NCBI GenBank assembly: GCA_947388575.1
Contig: CANDSI010000092.1
Span: forward strand, 1 to 5,401
Source of the DNA: an uncultured Mycoplasma sp.
GTDB lineage: Bacteria; Bacillota_I; Bacilli_A; RF39; UBA660
DNA: 5,401 bases
Direction: 5' to 3'
Every line of letters starts with the position of its first letter. Within the stretch, counting starts at the first letter, position 1. Under the pieces are notes generated by a model. That model saw only the letters and a list, made by a program, of their open reading frames with translations, made no database searches and was not told the origin of the DNA. Position numbers and translations under genes: made by a program. Of this stretch, positions 1 to 4,285 are shown piece by piece.

Positions 1-184
1 TAATAAAATATTTTGTACTTGCTAAATTAGTAAAATATTTAAAAAATATTGTTTTTTTATTATTAAGTTTTATTTTATTATATACTATGTTATCTATTCT
101 TGATAATTTGCCTTTAACTAAAAGAATAGTCCATAGAATAAATAATATAAATAGTGTTATACAAATTATTATTTTCATAAGCAT
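1..184 (-). CDS. Probable PAP2-family membrane phosphatase, N-terminal part (cut by the left edge)
   Basis: An open frame runs from an ATG at 184 to the left edge (61 codons, no stop). It opens with a hydrophobic helix (about residues 4-22, rich in I, L and F). A segment reading IDNIVYNKI, then FFKYFTNLAS and TKYFI, follows. This layout (one helix, an ID..VY..I element, then an F..T.L.S element leading into the next helix) resembles the start of PAP2-superfamily proteins. Those are membrane phosphatases acting on phosphatidic acid, undecaprenyl pyrophosphate or similar lipid phosphates. The catalytic KxxxxxxRP, PSGH and SRxxxxxHxxxD motifs would lie beyond the window, so the call is unproven. 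A second in-frame ATG lies at 178. Neither start has a Shine-Dalgarno site, and a TAG stop directly precedes the first ATG. It lies 48 nt downstream of the SGNH hydrolase gene. Another small membrane protein is possible. Confidence 0.55.
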   Translation of the reverse strand, partial: MLMKIIICITLFILFILWTILLVKGKLSRIDNIVYNKIKLNNKKTIFFKYFTNLASTKYFI

Positions 185-186
185 CT

Positions 187-197
187 ATTATATTATA
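187..197 (-). promoter_or_regulatory. Candidate -10 element for a leaderless PAP2-like transcript
   Basis: Two overlapping TATAAT hexamers lie at 192-197 and 187-192 on the minus strand. The upstream one ends 7 nt before the ATG at 184, so a transcript would start at or next to that codon. The -35 position at 17 bp (215-220) reads TCGTAA, only 3 of 6 matches to TTGACA. The region is so AT-rich that a chance TATAAT is likely enough to keep confidence low. Confidence 0.35.
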
Positions 198-232
198 TCT
201 TAAAATATTAAAAATTACGATACCTTTTTTAT

Positions 233-868
233 TTATGCTAGTTCTTCAATTATCTTTTTTACATAATTTGCTAATTTAGCATGACCATTGTAATTTAAAT
301 GAATACCATCTGCAAATAATTCTAAATCGTTAAAAACATATGATTTAATAATCTTGTTATCATTAAATGATTTTATTATTTGTTGTCTTTTTATTTCACT
401 ATGATTATTAAATATAGGATTATCACGTCTTACTGTTGTAAAATGAGTTGGTAAAATATAAATTATTTCAGGTTGTTTTTCTTTTTTAAAATATTTGCTT
501 TTATTATCTTCGTCAGCATATTCTTGTTCTATTATGTCTTTGTACCATAATAGGTCATCTATAATATAACTACTATCCCTGTTATATTTTATTTGCAAAT
601 CATTTGTTCCTAAAGCGATTATTATTATATCTACTGGTGCATTTGTTTTAAATGTTGATAAAAATGTATCTTGACCATTTTTAAACTTTTTTTCTTTTTC
701 AATACTTCCAGCAACCCTTCCTGGTAAGCCTTCTTGCAATATTTTATAATCATTACCTAATTCTTTTTGCAATATGTTAGACCATTGTAATTCATCTGGA
801 ATTCTTTTTCTAGTTATAAAATTGTCACCCCATACGTTAGAATCACCATATATTAATATCTTTTTCAT
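233..868 (-). CDS. SGNH/GDSL-family hydrolase (esterase/lipase-like), cytoplasmic
   Basis: The protein has 211 residues, a normal single-domain length for the family. Block I is YGDSNVWG, with the nucleophile Ser10. The block II glycine lies in EGLPGR (46-51). Block III is LGTND (86-90), supplying the oxyanion-hole Asn89. Block V is DGIHLN (187-192), with catalytic Asp187 and His190. All four SGNH residues are therefore present and the enzyme should be active. No signal peptide or membrane helix is visible, so it probably acts inside the cell. The family removes acyl or acetyl groups from lipids, thioesters or sugars; the substrate cannot be read here. An AGGAGG site (875-880) lies 6 nt before the ATG. 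It starts 28 nt after the acyltransferase gene ends, so the two are probably co-transcribed. An acyltransferase beside an acyl hydrolase suggests acyl-chain exchange on a lipid (inference). Confidence 0.88.
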   Translation of the reverse strand: MKKILIYGDSNVWGDNFITRKRIPDELQWSNILQKELGNDYKILQEGLPGRVAGSIEKEKKFKNGQDTFLSTFKTNAPVDIIIIALGTNDLQIKYNRDSSYIIDDLLWYKDIIEQEYADEDNKSKYFKKEKQPEIIYILPTHFTTVRRDNPIFNNHSEIKRQQIIKSFNDNKIIKSYVFNDLELFADGIHLNYNGHAKLANYVKKIIEELA

Positions 869-896
869 TATTTTCCTCCTAATTATATTATACCTT

Positions 897-1748
897 TTAT
901 TTTCTTAAAACTCTAATTAATTTTTCAGTTCTAGTATTAATTTCTGTTTTAAATCTATTTATATTTTTTTCTAAACTTGCTTCTTCTAATGCAATAGTTG
1001 TACCATCTTGAAACATTATATTATCTTTTGGAATTGCTGGTTTATATTCGCCTGTAAAAGGAACAGATAAAGCCTCAGCAATATTTTGCATACATTCATC
1101 TGTTACTTCATGCAAAATTGCATTTTTTTCTTTAATACTATCACTTTTAAAATACTCTCCTATTAAATATTCATAATCTACTGGTTCTAATATTTTCACT
1201 TCAATATTATCATCTTCACATATAGTATATCTATCTAATGTTGGATCTTTAGTGTCTACATCAATTGCGATTGGTACTAAATATGGTGTTATACCTTTTC
1301 GACAAGTTTCAAATAAAATCCTGGCCATCCCAGTTCTACCTCTGGTAATGGCAGTTCTATCATTATATACTCCTTCTGGGAATATACTTAGGTTTACTCC
1401 ACTGGCTAATATTTCTGAAGCAGCATTTATACTAATGTCAGCATATTTTTTACCTGTTTGTTCTAATGGTAAAGTATATAGATAGTTATTTATAGTATCT
1501 TGTTTTTCTTTAATTGGCTTATAAACTATTCTATTACTTACAACCATTATTTGATTATCAGGTACTGCCATTGACAAATAAAAAATATCCATTAGACAAC
1601 TATGATTGGCGATATAATAAATTGGCCTTTTATCTTTTGGATAATTCTCTAATCCTTTAACTATAAAATTTAATTTTTCTTTTAATTCTTGTAATTTTTG
1701 ATATTTTTCCCCTTTTACATTTTCTTTAACACTTACCATCTTTTCCAT
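897..1748 (-). CDS. PlsC-type (LPLAT superfamily) acyltransferase
   Basis: The protein has 283 residues. It carries the acyltransferase signature of the glycerolphosphate/lysophospholipid family: motif I NHSCLMD (48-54, the NHx4D type with His49 and Asp54), motif III FPEG (123-126) and motif IV around VPIAID (158-163). An RGRTGMAR stretch (136-143) fits the segment that follows FPEG in the family. Such enzymes transfer an acyl group from acyl-ACP, acyl-CoA or acyl-phosphate to a hydroxyl, as in phosphatidic acid synthesis. Unlike many PlsC proteins it has no clear N-terminal membrane helix; residues 1-40 are charged and helical, suggesting a peripheral enzyme. The C-terminal 120 residues go beyond the core domain and I do not recognise them. 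The start at 1748 has AAAGGA 4 nt upstream; Met4 is an alternative start. Two perfect 17-bp palindromes lie just upstream, and the SGNH hydrolase gene follows 28 nt later. Whether it makes phosphatidic acid or modifies another acceptor is unknown. Confidence 0.85.
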   Translation of the reverse strand: MEKMVSVKENVKGEKYQKLQELKEKLNFIVKGLENYPKDKRPIYYIANHSCLMDIFYLSMAVPDNQIMVVSNRIVYKPIKEKQDTINNYLYTLPLEQTGKKYADISINAASEILASGVNLSIFPEGVYNDRTAITRGRTGMARILFETCRKGITPYLVPIAIDVDTKDPTLDRYTICEDDNIEVKILEPVDYEYLIGEYFKSDSIKEKNAILHEVTDECMQNIAEALSVPFTGEYKPAIPKDNIMFQDGTTIALEEASLEKNINRFKTEINTRTEKLIRVLRK

Positions 1749-1774
1749 CCCTTCCTTTACTTTAATTTTTATTT

Positions 1775-1791
1775 TGCGTATTTTGTACGCA
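1775..1791. promoter_or_regulatory. Palindromic operator, proximal copy (TGCGTA-N5-TACGCA)
   Basis: On the plus strand TGCGTA (1775-1780) and TACGCA (1786-1791) form a perfect inverted repeat around TTTTG. It is the same 17-bp layout as the copy centred 61 bp away, about six helical turns. It ends 27 nt upstream of the acyltransferase start. GC-containing half-sites stand out in this AT-rich intergenic DNA. It is the likely binding site of the adjacent Nudix-wHTH regulator (inference from the repeats and from the copy in that regulator's own promoter). Confidence 0.75.
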
Positions 1792-1798
1792 TTAACAC

Positions 1799-1833
1799 TT
1801 AAAAAATAAATATTCTACATTTCATTCTCCTTT
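1799..1833 (-). other. Leader with an orphan Shine-Dalgarno site and minimal ORFs
   Basis: Between the two palindromes, AAAGGAG (1827-1833, minus strand) sits 6 nt upstream of an ATG (1818-1820) that is followed at once by TAG, a start-stop pair. An overlapping ATG at 1823-1825 opens an 8-codon frame (MKCRIFIF) ending at 1799, but it lies only 1 nt from the GGAG. A good ribosome site with no real gene suggests either a regulatory leader or the scar of a deleted gene. Confidence 0.3.
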
Positions 1834-1835
1834 CT

Positions 1836-1852
1836 TGCGTATTTTATACGCA
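1836..1852. promoter_or_regulatory. Palindromic operator, distal copy (TGCGTA-N5-TACGCA)
   Basis: TGCGTA (1836-1841) and TACGCA (1847-1852) flank TTTTA. The palindrome extends to 7-bp arms around a 3-nt centre (TGCGTAT and ATACGCA on the minus strand). On the minus strand the site contains TATAAA (1843-1848), which could be a -10 element for the acyltransferase transcript. The matching -35 position is poor (TTTTTA at 17 bp). A bound regulator would cover that -10. It lies 43 bp downstream of the end of the regulator gene. Confidence 0.75.
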
Positions 1853-1863
1853 TTAAATCTATT

Positions 1864-1891
1864 TTTAAAAATGTATTTTCATACACTTTTA
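1864..1891 (-). terminator. Weak AT-rich terminator-like hairpin after the Nudix regulator
   Basis: On the minus strand GTGTAT and ATACAT pair (one G-U) around a GAAA tetraloop (centre 1877-1880), and a run of T follows. The flanking A and T runs can extend the stem. It starts just after the regulator's TAA (1896-1898). The stem has few GC pairs, so termination is probably partial. TGTAT-N4-ATACA also resembles a decayed operator, with spacing one base off from the perfect copies. Confidence 0.4.
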
Positions 1892-1895
1892 ATTT

Positions 1896-2543
1896 TTATT
1901 TAAATCGGTAGATGATTGCTGGTTTATTTCCCTCAAATTTGGTTGTAGCATTGGTTTCAATTATTTCTTTATTACTAAGTAGTTTCTTGCGAAAGTTTCT
2001 TCGGTCAATAATCTTATTTAAAATAACTTCGTAAGTTTTATGAATTTCAGGAATAGTAAAACCATATGGAAATAAAGATTTTAATATGTCTGTGTTATCA
2101 ATCTTTTCTTGTAATGTCTCTAATGCTCTTATTAGTATTTCATTATGATCATAGGCAAGTTTAGGAATATTTGTAATCGGTACCCAATCAGCATTTGAAG
2201 TTTTCATGGTATCTTTTAATATGTTTACTCTTTCAGAATCAATAACACCAATATATGATATTGCAATCATTCTCATTACTGGAGAACGATTTACTCTACT
2301 AAATATTCCTGAAAAATATAAGTTAATATCTGATATTCCTGATTTCTCATATATTTCTCTTTTCATACCTTGTTCTACTTCTTCATTATTATATAATGCG
2401 CCACCTACTAAAGCCCACATGTCTTTATAGGGATTATTTTTTCTTTTTATTAGTAGAACTTTAGTTATTCCCTTTTCTACTGTAAAAATGGTACTTATAC
2501 AATGTATACCTTGATTCTTATATAAAGGATTCTTTACTTCCAT
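1896..2543 (-). CDS. NrtR-like transcriptional regulator (Nudix domain plus C-terminal winged helix)
   Basis: Numbered from the ATG at 2543, the protein has 215 residues. Residues about 10-135 form a Nudix domain. Its box matches Gx5Ex7REUxEExGU as G48, E54, R62-E63 and E66, but Lys67 replaces the second Glu of the EE pair, a usual metal ligand. Residues about 145-215 match the NrtR winged helix: LFPYGFTIPEIHKTYE (157-172), then DRRNFRKK (180-187) and PAIIYRF (208-214). In this family the Nudix domain commonly senses a nucleotide such as ADP-ribose without hydrolysing it, and the winged helix represses transcription. The gene has its own consensus promoter, whose spacer is a degenerate palindrome, so it probably represses itself. 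No NAD gene is visible; an acyltransferase, a hydrolase and a PAP2-like gene follow. A GTG at 2552 lies inside the ribosome-binding site and is not the start. Confidence 0.88.
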   Translation of the reverse strand: MEVKNPLYKNQGIHCISTIFTVEKGITKVLLIKRKNNPYKDMWALVGGALYNNEEVEQGMKREIYEKSGISDINLYFSGIFSRVNRSPVMRMIAISYIGVIDSERVNILKDTMKTSNADWVPITNIPKLAYDHNEILIRALETLQEKIDNTDILKSLFPYGFTIPEIHKTYEVILNKIIDRRNFRKKLLSNKEIIETNATTKFEGNKPAIIYRFK

Positions 2544-2547
2544 TACT

Positions 2548-2555
2548 ATCACCTT
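2548..2555 (-). promoter_or_regulatory. Ribosome-binding site fixing the start of the Nudix regulator
   Basis: The minus strand reads AAGGTGAT here, and the AAGGTG core ends 6 nt before the ATG at 2543. An upstream in-frame GTG (2550-2552) falls within this site, so it can hardly be the start codon. This sets the protein at 215 residues, beginning MEVKNP. Confidence 0.8.
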
Positions 2556-2563
2556 ACATTTTA

Positions 2564-2592
2564 ATTATATGCGTCTTTTATACACTTGTCAA
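2564..2592 (-). promoter_or_regulatory. Consensus sigma-A promoter of the Nudix regulator
   Basis: On the minus strand the -35 is TTGACA (2587-2592) and the -10 is TATAAT (2564-2569), both perfect, with a 17-bp spacer. The -10 ends 20 nt before the ATG, leaving a leader of roughly a dozen bases. So strong a promoter for a regulator gene suggests that it is normally held down by repression, which fits the operator lying in its spacer. Confidence 0.9.
2570..2586. promoter_or_regulatory. Degenerate copy of the operator filling the promoter spacer
   Basis: The plus strand reads TGCGTCTTTTATACACT, identical at 14 of 17 positions to the perfect copy at 1836-1852. The left half-site is nearly intact and the right one is weaker. 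It occupies exactly the 17 bp between the -35 and -10 hexamers. A repressor bound here would block RNA polymerase, probably with lower affinity than at the two perfect sites. Confidence 0.7.
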
Positions 2593-2610
2593 TATTGAAA
2601 TAGTAATTTT

Positions 2611-2650
2611 ACCAAAAATAAAAACTCGAATTATTGGTTCGAGTAATATT
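2611..2650 (-). terminator. Intrinsic terminator of the XRE/small-membrane-protein unit
   Basis: On the minus strand ACTCGAA and TTCGAGT form a 7-bp stem (2638-2644 with 2624-2630) around a 7-nt loop, followed by TTTTATTTTT. It lies just after the small-protein stop at 2659 and before the next promoter (2592), so it separates the two units. Its stem resembles that of the terminator at 3521-3553. Confidence 0.8.
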
Positions 2651-2658
2651 AAAATATT

Positions 2659-2760
2659 TTACTTCTTTTTTTCATCTTTGTTTTTGCTCCACCAAGTTCC
2701 AGCTAAAGAACAACTGCCACCCATACATACAAAAAATATCATAATTATCCAAAATTCCAT
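2659..2760 (-). CDS. Small single-pass membrane protein, 33 residues
   Basis: An ATG at 2760 opens a 33-codon frame ending in TAA. GGAGG lies 7 nt upstream of the ATG, better than most sites in the window. Residues 3-24 are hydrophobic (W4, I5-I6, F9-F10, V11, G14-G15, W23-W24), with Cys12 and Cys17. The tail from Ser25 is strongly basic (KNKDEKKK). This is the layout of a single membrane helix with a charged cytoplasmic tail, by the positive-inside rule. The gene begins 18 nt after the XRE gene ends, and its ribosome site lies in that gap, so the two are almost surely co-transcribed. A terminator follows at once. I do not recognise the family. The pairing suggests a partner or ligand of the membrane-bound regulator (inference). 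There is no GxxC lipobox or bacteriocin-like leader. Confidence 0.7.
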   Translation of the reverse strand: MEFWIIMIFFVCMGGSCSLAGTWWSKNKDEKKK

Positions 2761-2778
2761 TTTCTTTCCTCCAATTTC

Positions 2779-3360
2779 TTAAAACTTTTTCATAATAAAC
2801 ATCATAATTAAACATACTATGAATGTTATAATACCTGTTACAAATGCTAGTATTATTTTTTGATACATTCTTTTTCCTATCTCTTGCTGTGTTTCTTCAT
2901 AAGTTAGCTTTTTACCATCAATAAATGCTATAATCTCTTTATAGGTTTGGATGTTATTCTCTTTTTTAAATCTTTCTATAACTCTTGCAGTTCCAAATGA
3001 TATTATATATAGCGATATCCAAATGATAAATCCTATAAAATCTAAAAGCTTAAATAATGGATATGCACTTATGATTAACACTAACATCTCTACTAGAAAT
3101 ACATAACTCATAACATTGAATTCCTTGACTTTTTTTGAATCAATTATCTTTCTCATCTCCTCTATATCTTTTTTTATAAAATTATCTAGAGATACATTGA
3201 AGATATTACTTAACATGATTAAACTTTTTATATCAGGATAACTCTTATCTGTCTCCCAATTAGAAATAGTCTGCCTTGAAACAAATATTTTTAACGCTAA
3301 TTCTTCTTGAGAAATATTTTGCTCTTCTCGATATTTTTTTATTCTTGAACCAATATCCAT
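2779..3360 (-). CDS. XRE-family HTH protein with a C-terminal three-helix membrane domain
   Basis: The protein has 193 residues. Residues 1-62 are a Cro/C1-type HTH: IGSRIKKYREEQNISQEELA (3-22), then VSRQTISNWETDKSYPD (27-43) and LIMLSNIFNVSLDNF (47-61). Three hydrophobic segments follow, about 83-100, 105-125 and 169-190. Between the second and third lies a soluble stretch with a YEETQQEIGK element (about 154-163). DNA binding should therefore occur at the membrane. Such HTH-membrane fusions are common in Bacillota and are usually poorly characterised; they are thought to sense membrane state or a membrane partner. GGAGGTG lies just upstream of the ATG at 3360, and a promoter with a perfect -35 lies 20-50 nt upstream. 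The 33-residue membrane protein gene follows 18 nt later, making a tight two-gene unit. The target genes are unknown; self-regulation is likely. Confidence 0.85.
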   Translation of the reverse strand: MDIGSRIKKYREEQNISQEELALKIFVSRQTISNWETDKSYPDIKSLIMLSNIFNVSLDNFIKKDIEEMRKIIDSKKVKEFNVMSYVFLVEMLVLIISAYPLFKLLDFIGFIIWISLYIISFGTARVIERFKKENNIQTYKEIIAFIDGKKLTYEETQQEIGKRMYQKIILAFVTGIITFIVCLIMMFIMKKF

Positions 3361-3379
3361 TTTGCACCTCCAATAACAT

Positions 3380-3410
3380 TTTATATGAAATTGATTTTTT
3401 TGTCTGTCAA
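3380..3410 (-). promoter_or_regulatory. Promoter of the XRE/small-membrane-protein unit
   Basis: The minus strand has a perfect TTGACA (3405-3410). The -10 is either TATAAA (3380-3385, 19-bp spacer) or CATATA (3382-3387, 17-bp spacer). GTCT repeats 11 bp apart on the plus strand (3402-3405 and 3413-3416), overlapping and flanking the -35. That is about one helical turn and a possible operator for the HTH protein, but the repeat is very short. Confidence 0.65.
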
Positions 3411-3520
3411 AAGTCTTTTACATTAAGCTTTTTTTATTATTTATAATTAAATTTCAGTTAAATTATGATTTTTAATTATTTAATAACGACTATAATTCTT
3501 ATATCATTTTAAAGTATATT

Positions 3521-3553
3521 AAAACTCGAGATATAAAAGCTCGAGTTTTTTTT
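3521..3553. terminator. Bidirectional CTCGAG hairpin terminator after tRNA-Leu
   Basis: AAAACTCGAG (3521-3530) and CTCGAGTTTT (3540-3549) form a perfect 10-bp stem around a 9-nt loop. On the plus strand eight T follow; on the minus strand four T follow. Because tRNA-Leu ends at 3558 on the minus strand, the hairpin should end the tRNA and scp transcripts. The longer plus-strand T run would also stop antisense transcription into the tRNA. Confidence 0.82.
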
Positions 3554-3557
3554 AAAT

Positions 3558-3644
3558 TGGTGCCTGTAGTCGGACTCGAACCGACACAGTATTGCTACCA
3601 ATGGATTTTGAGTCCATCGTGTCTACCAATTCCACCATACAGGC
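3558..3644 (-). tRNA. tRNA-Leu, anticodon CAA
   Basis: The gene has 87 nt including an encoded CCA. The acceptor stem GCCTGTA pairs with TACAGGC, with discriminator A73. The D arm is GTG-GAATTGGTAGA-CAC. The anticodon stem ATGGA/TCCAT encloses the loop CTCAAAA, giving anticodon CAA, which reads UUG. A class II variable arm GGTA-GCAA-TACT is present, as expected for leucine tRNA. The T arm is GTCGG-TTCGAGT-CCGAC. All stems pair fully, so the gene looks intact and functional. It lies 25 nt after the pentapeptide-repeat gene and is followed by a terminator. Confidence 0.96.
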
Positions 3645-3652
3645 ATAGGAAT

Positions 3653-3680
3653 ATTATATCATATTTTTATTATTCTTCAA
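3653..3680 (-). promoter_or_regulatory. Promoter of tRNA-Leu
   Basis: On the minus strand TATAAT (3653-3658) lies 8 nt before the tRNA 5' end. TTGAAG (3675-3680) lies 16 bp further upstream. The -35 therefore falls inside the last codons of the pentapeptide-repeat gene (Leu-Glu-Glu-stop), which would allow the tRNA to be made independently of the scp unit. Confidence 0.6.
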
Positions 3681-4284
3681 GTATTATTCCTTTATCTGTT
3701 GTGATTTCAATAATATTTAATATTGATAAAGTTGATGTTATTAAATCATCTAAGTTTATTTCTACTTCTTTAAAATGACTTGTTTTTAAATCACATTTTT
3801 TAAATCTTGTATCTTGAAATTGTTCTTTATTAAATTCACATTTATAAAATTCTATATTATTATATTTGTTTTTATAATGGATATTTTCTATTAGTTTTAC
3901 ATCATCATACTTTGAATTTCCTATTTCACATGTACTAAATTTGGAATATTGAATTAATGTTTCTAATATGTATATGTTTTCTAATTTAGATGCTGTAAAA
4001 CTTGTGTCAGTAAGTTTGGAATTTTCAAAATTAACATAATTAAAATTGCACTCTGTAAAAATAACATTGTTTAACTCACAATTAATAAATTTTATTTTAC
4101 TAAAAAAAACATTGTTAAAAATTGTTTTGTTAAAGTGGCAATTTTCAAATTTTATTTCATTAAAATTTTCAAATCTTATTTCTAATGCACCAATTTCTTC
4201 TTTGATAAAGGTTATTCCTGATAAGTTTAAATCTTCATAATCAGCAAATTTTTCTACAATTAAATTATGTCTAAACTCCCACAT
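3670..4284 (-). CDS. Pentapeptide-repeat protein coupled to scpB
   Basis: The protein has 204 residues from the ATG at 4284. From about residue 46 to 176 a large hydrophobic residue recurs every fifth position without a break: F46, F51, F56, F61, F66, L71, F76, F81, F86, L91, F96, L101 and so on to F171 and I176. Only His136 deviates, giving about 27 repeats. The residue two before it is usually small or beta-branched (I, C, T, V or S). This is the right-handed quadrilateral beta-helix of the pentapeptide-repeat family. By my count it has about 34 acidic and 23 basic residues, so it is acidic. Some relatives (Qnr, MfpA) mimic DNA and protect gyrase, but most have no known role. AGGAAGG 5 nt upstream supports this start. 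The gene begins 1 nt after the scpB stop and is probably co-translated with it. Function is unknown. Confidence 0.88.
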   Translation of the reverse strand: MWEFRHNLIVEKFADYEDLNLSGITFIKEEIGALEIRFENFNEIKFENCHFNKTIFNNVFFSKIKFINCELNNVIFTECNFNYVNFENSKLTDTSFTASKLENIYILETLIQYSKFSTCEIGNSKYDDVKLIENIHYKNKYNNIEFYKCEFNKEQFQDTRFKKCDLKTSHFKEVEINLDDLITSTLSILNIIEITTDKGIILEE

Positions 4285-4285
4285 G

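Noticed and set aside
1252..1485. Plus-strand open frame of 77 codons
   Set aside because: It lies fully within the acyltransferase gene, opposite its conserved motifs, and encodes no recognisable domain.
2206..2430. Plus-strand open frame of 74 codons inside the Nudix regulator
   Set aside because: It is antisense to a gene with clear domain motifs and has no features of its own.
2636..2644. GGTTCGAGT shared between a terminator and the tRNA-Leu T arm, a possible attachment site pair
   Set aside because: The match is only 9 bp and in opposite orientation, and no integrase gene lies between. The terminator's own palindrome explains it.
3557..3778. Plus-strand frame reading MVPVVGLEPTQYC
   Set aside because: This is the well-known spurious translation of a tRNA gene read antisense; it covers tRNA-Leu.
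4046..4240. Plus-strand open frame of 64 codons
   Set aside because: It is antisense to the pentapeptide repeats; its regular pattern merely mirrors those repeats.
3670..4284. Repetitive DNA or CRISPR-like array in the pentapeptide gene
   Set aside because: The 15-bp periodicity is at the protein level; the DNA units differ and there are no conserved repeats with spacers.
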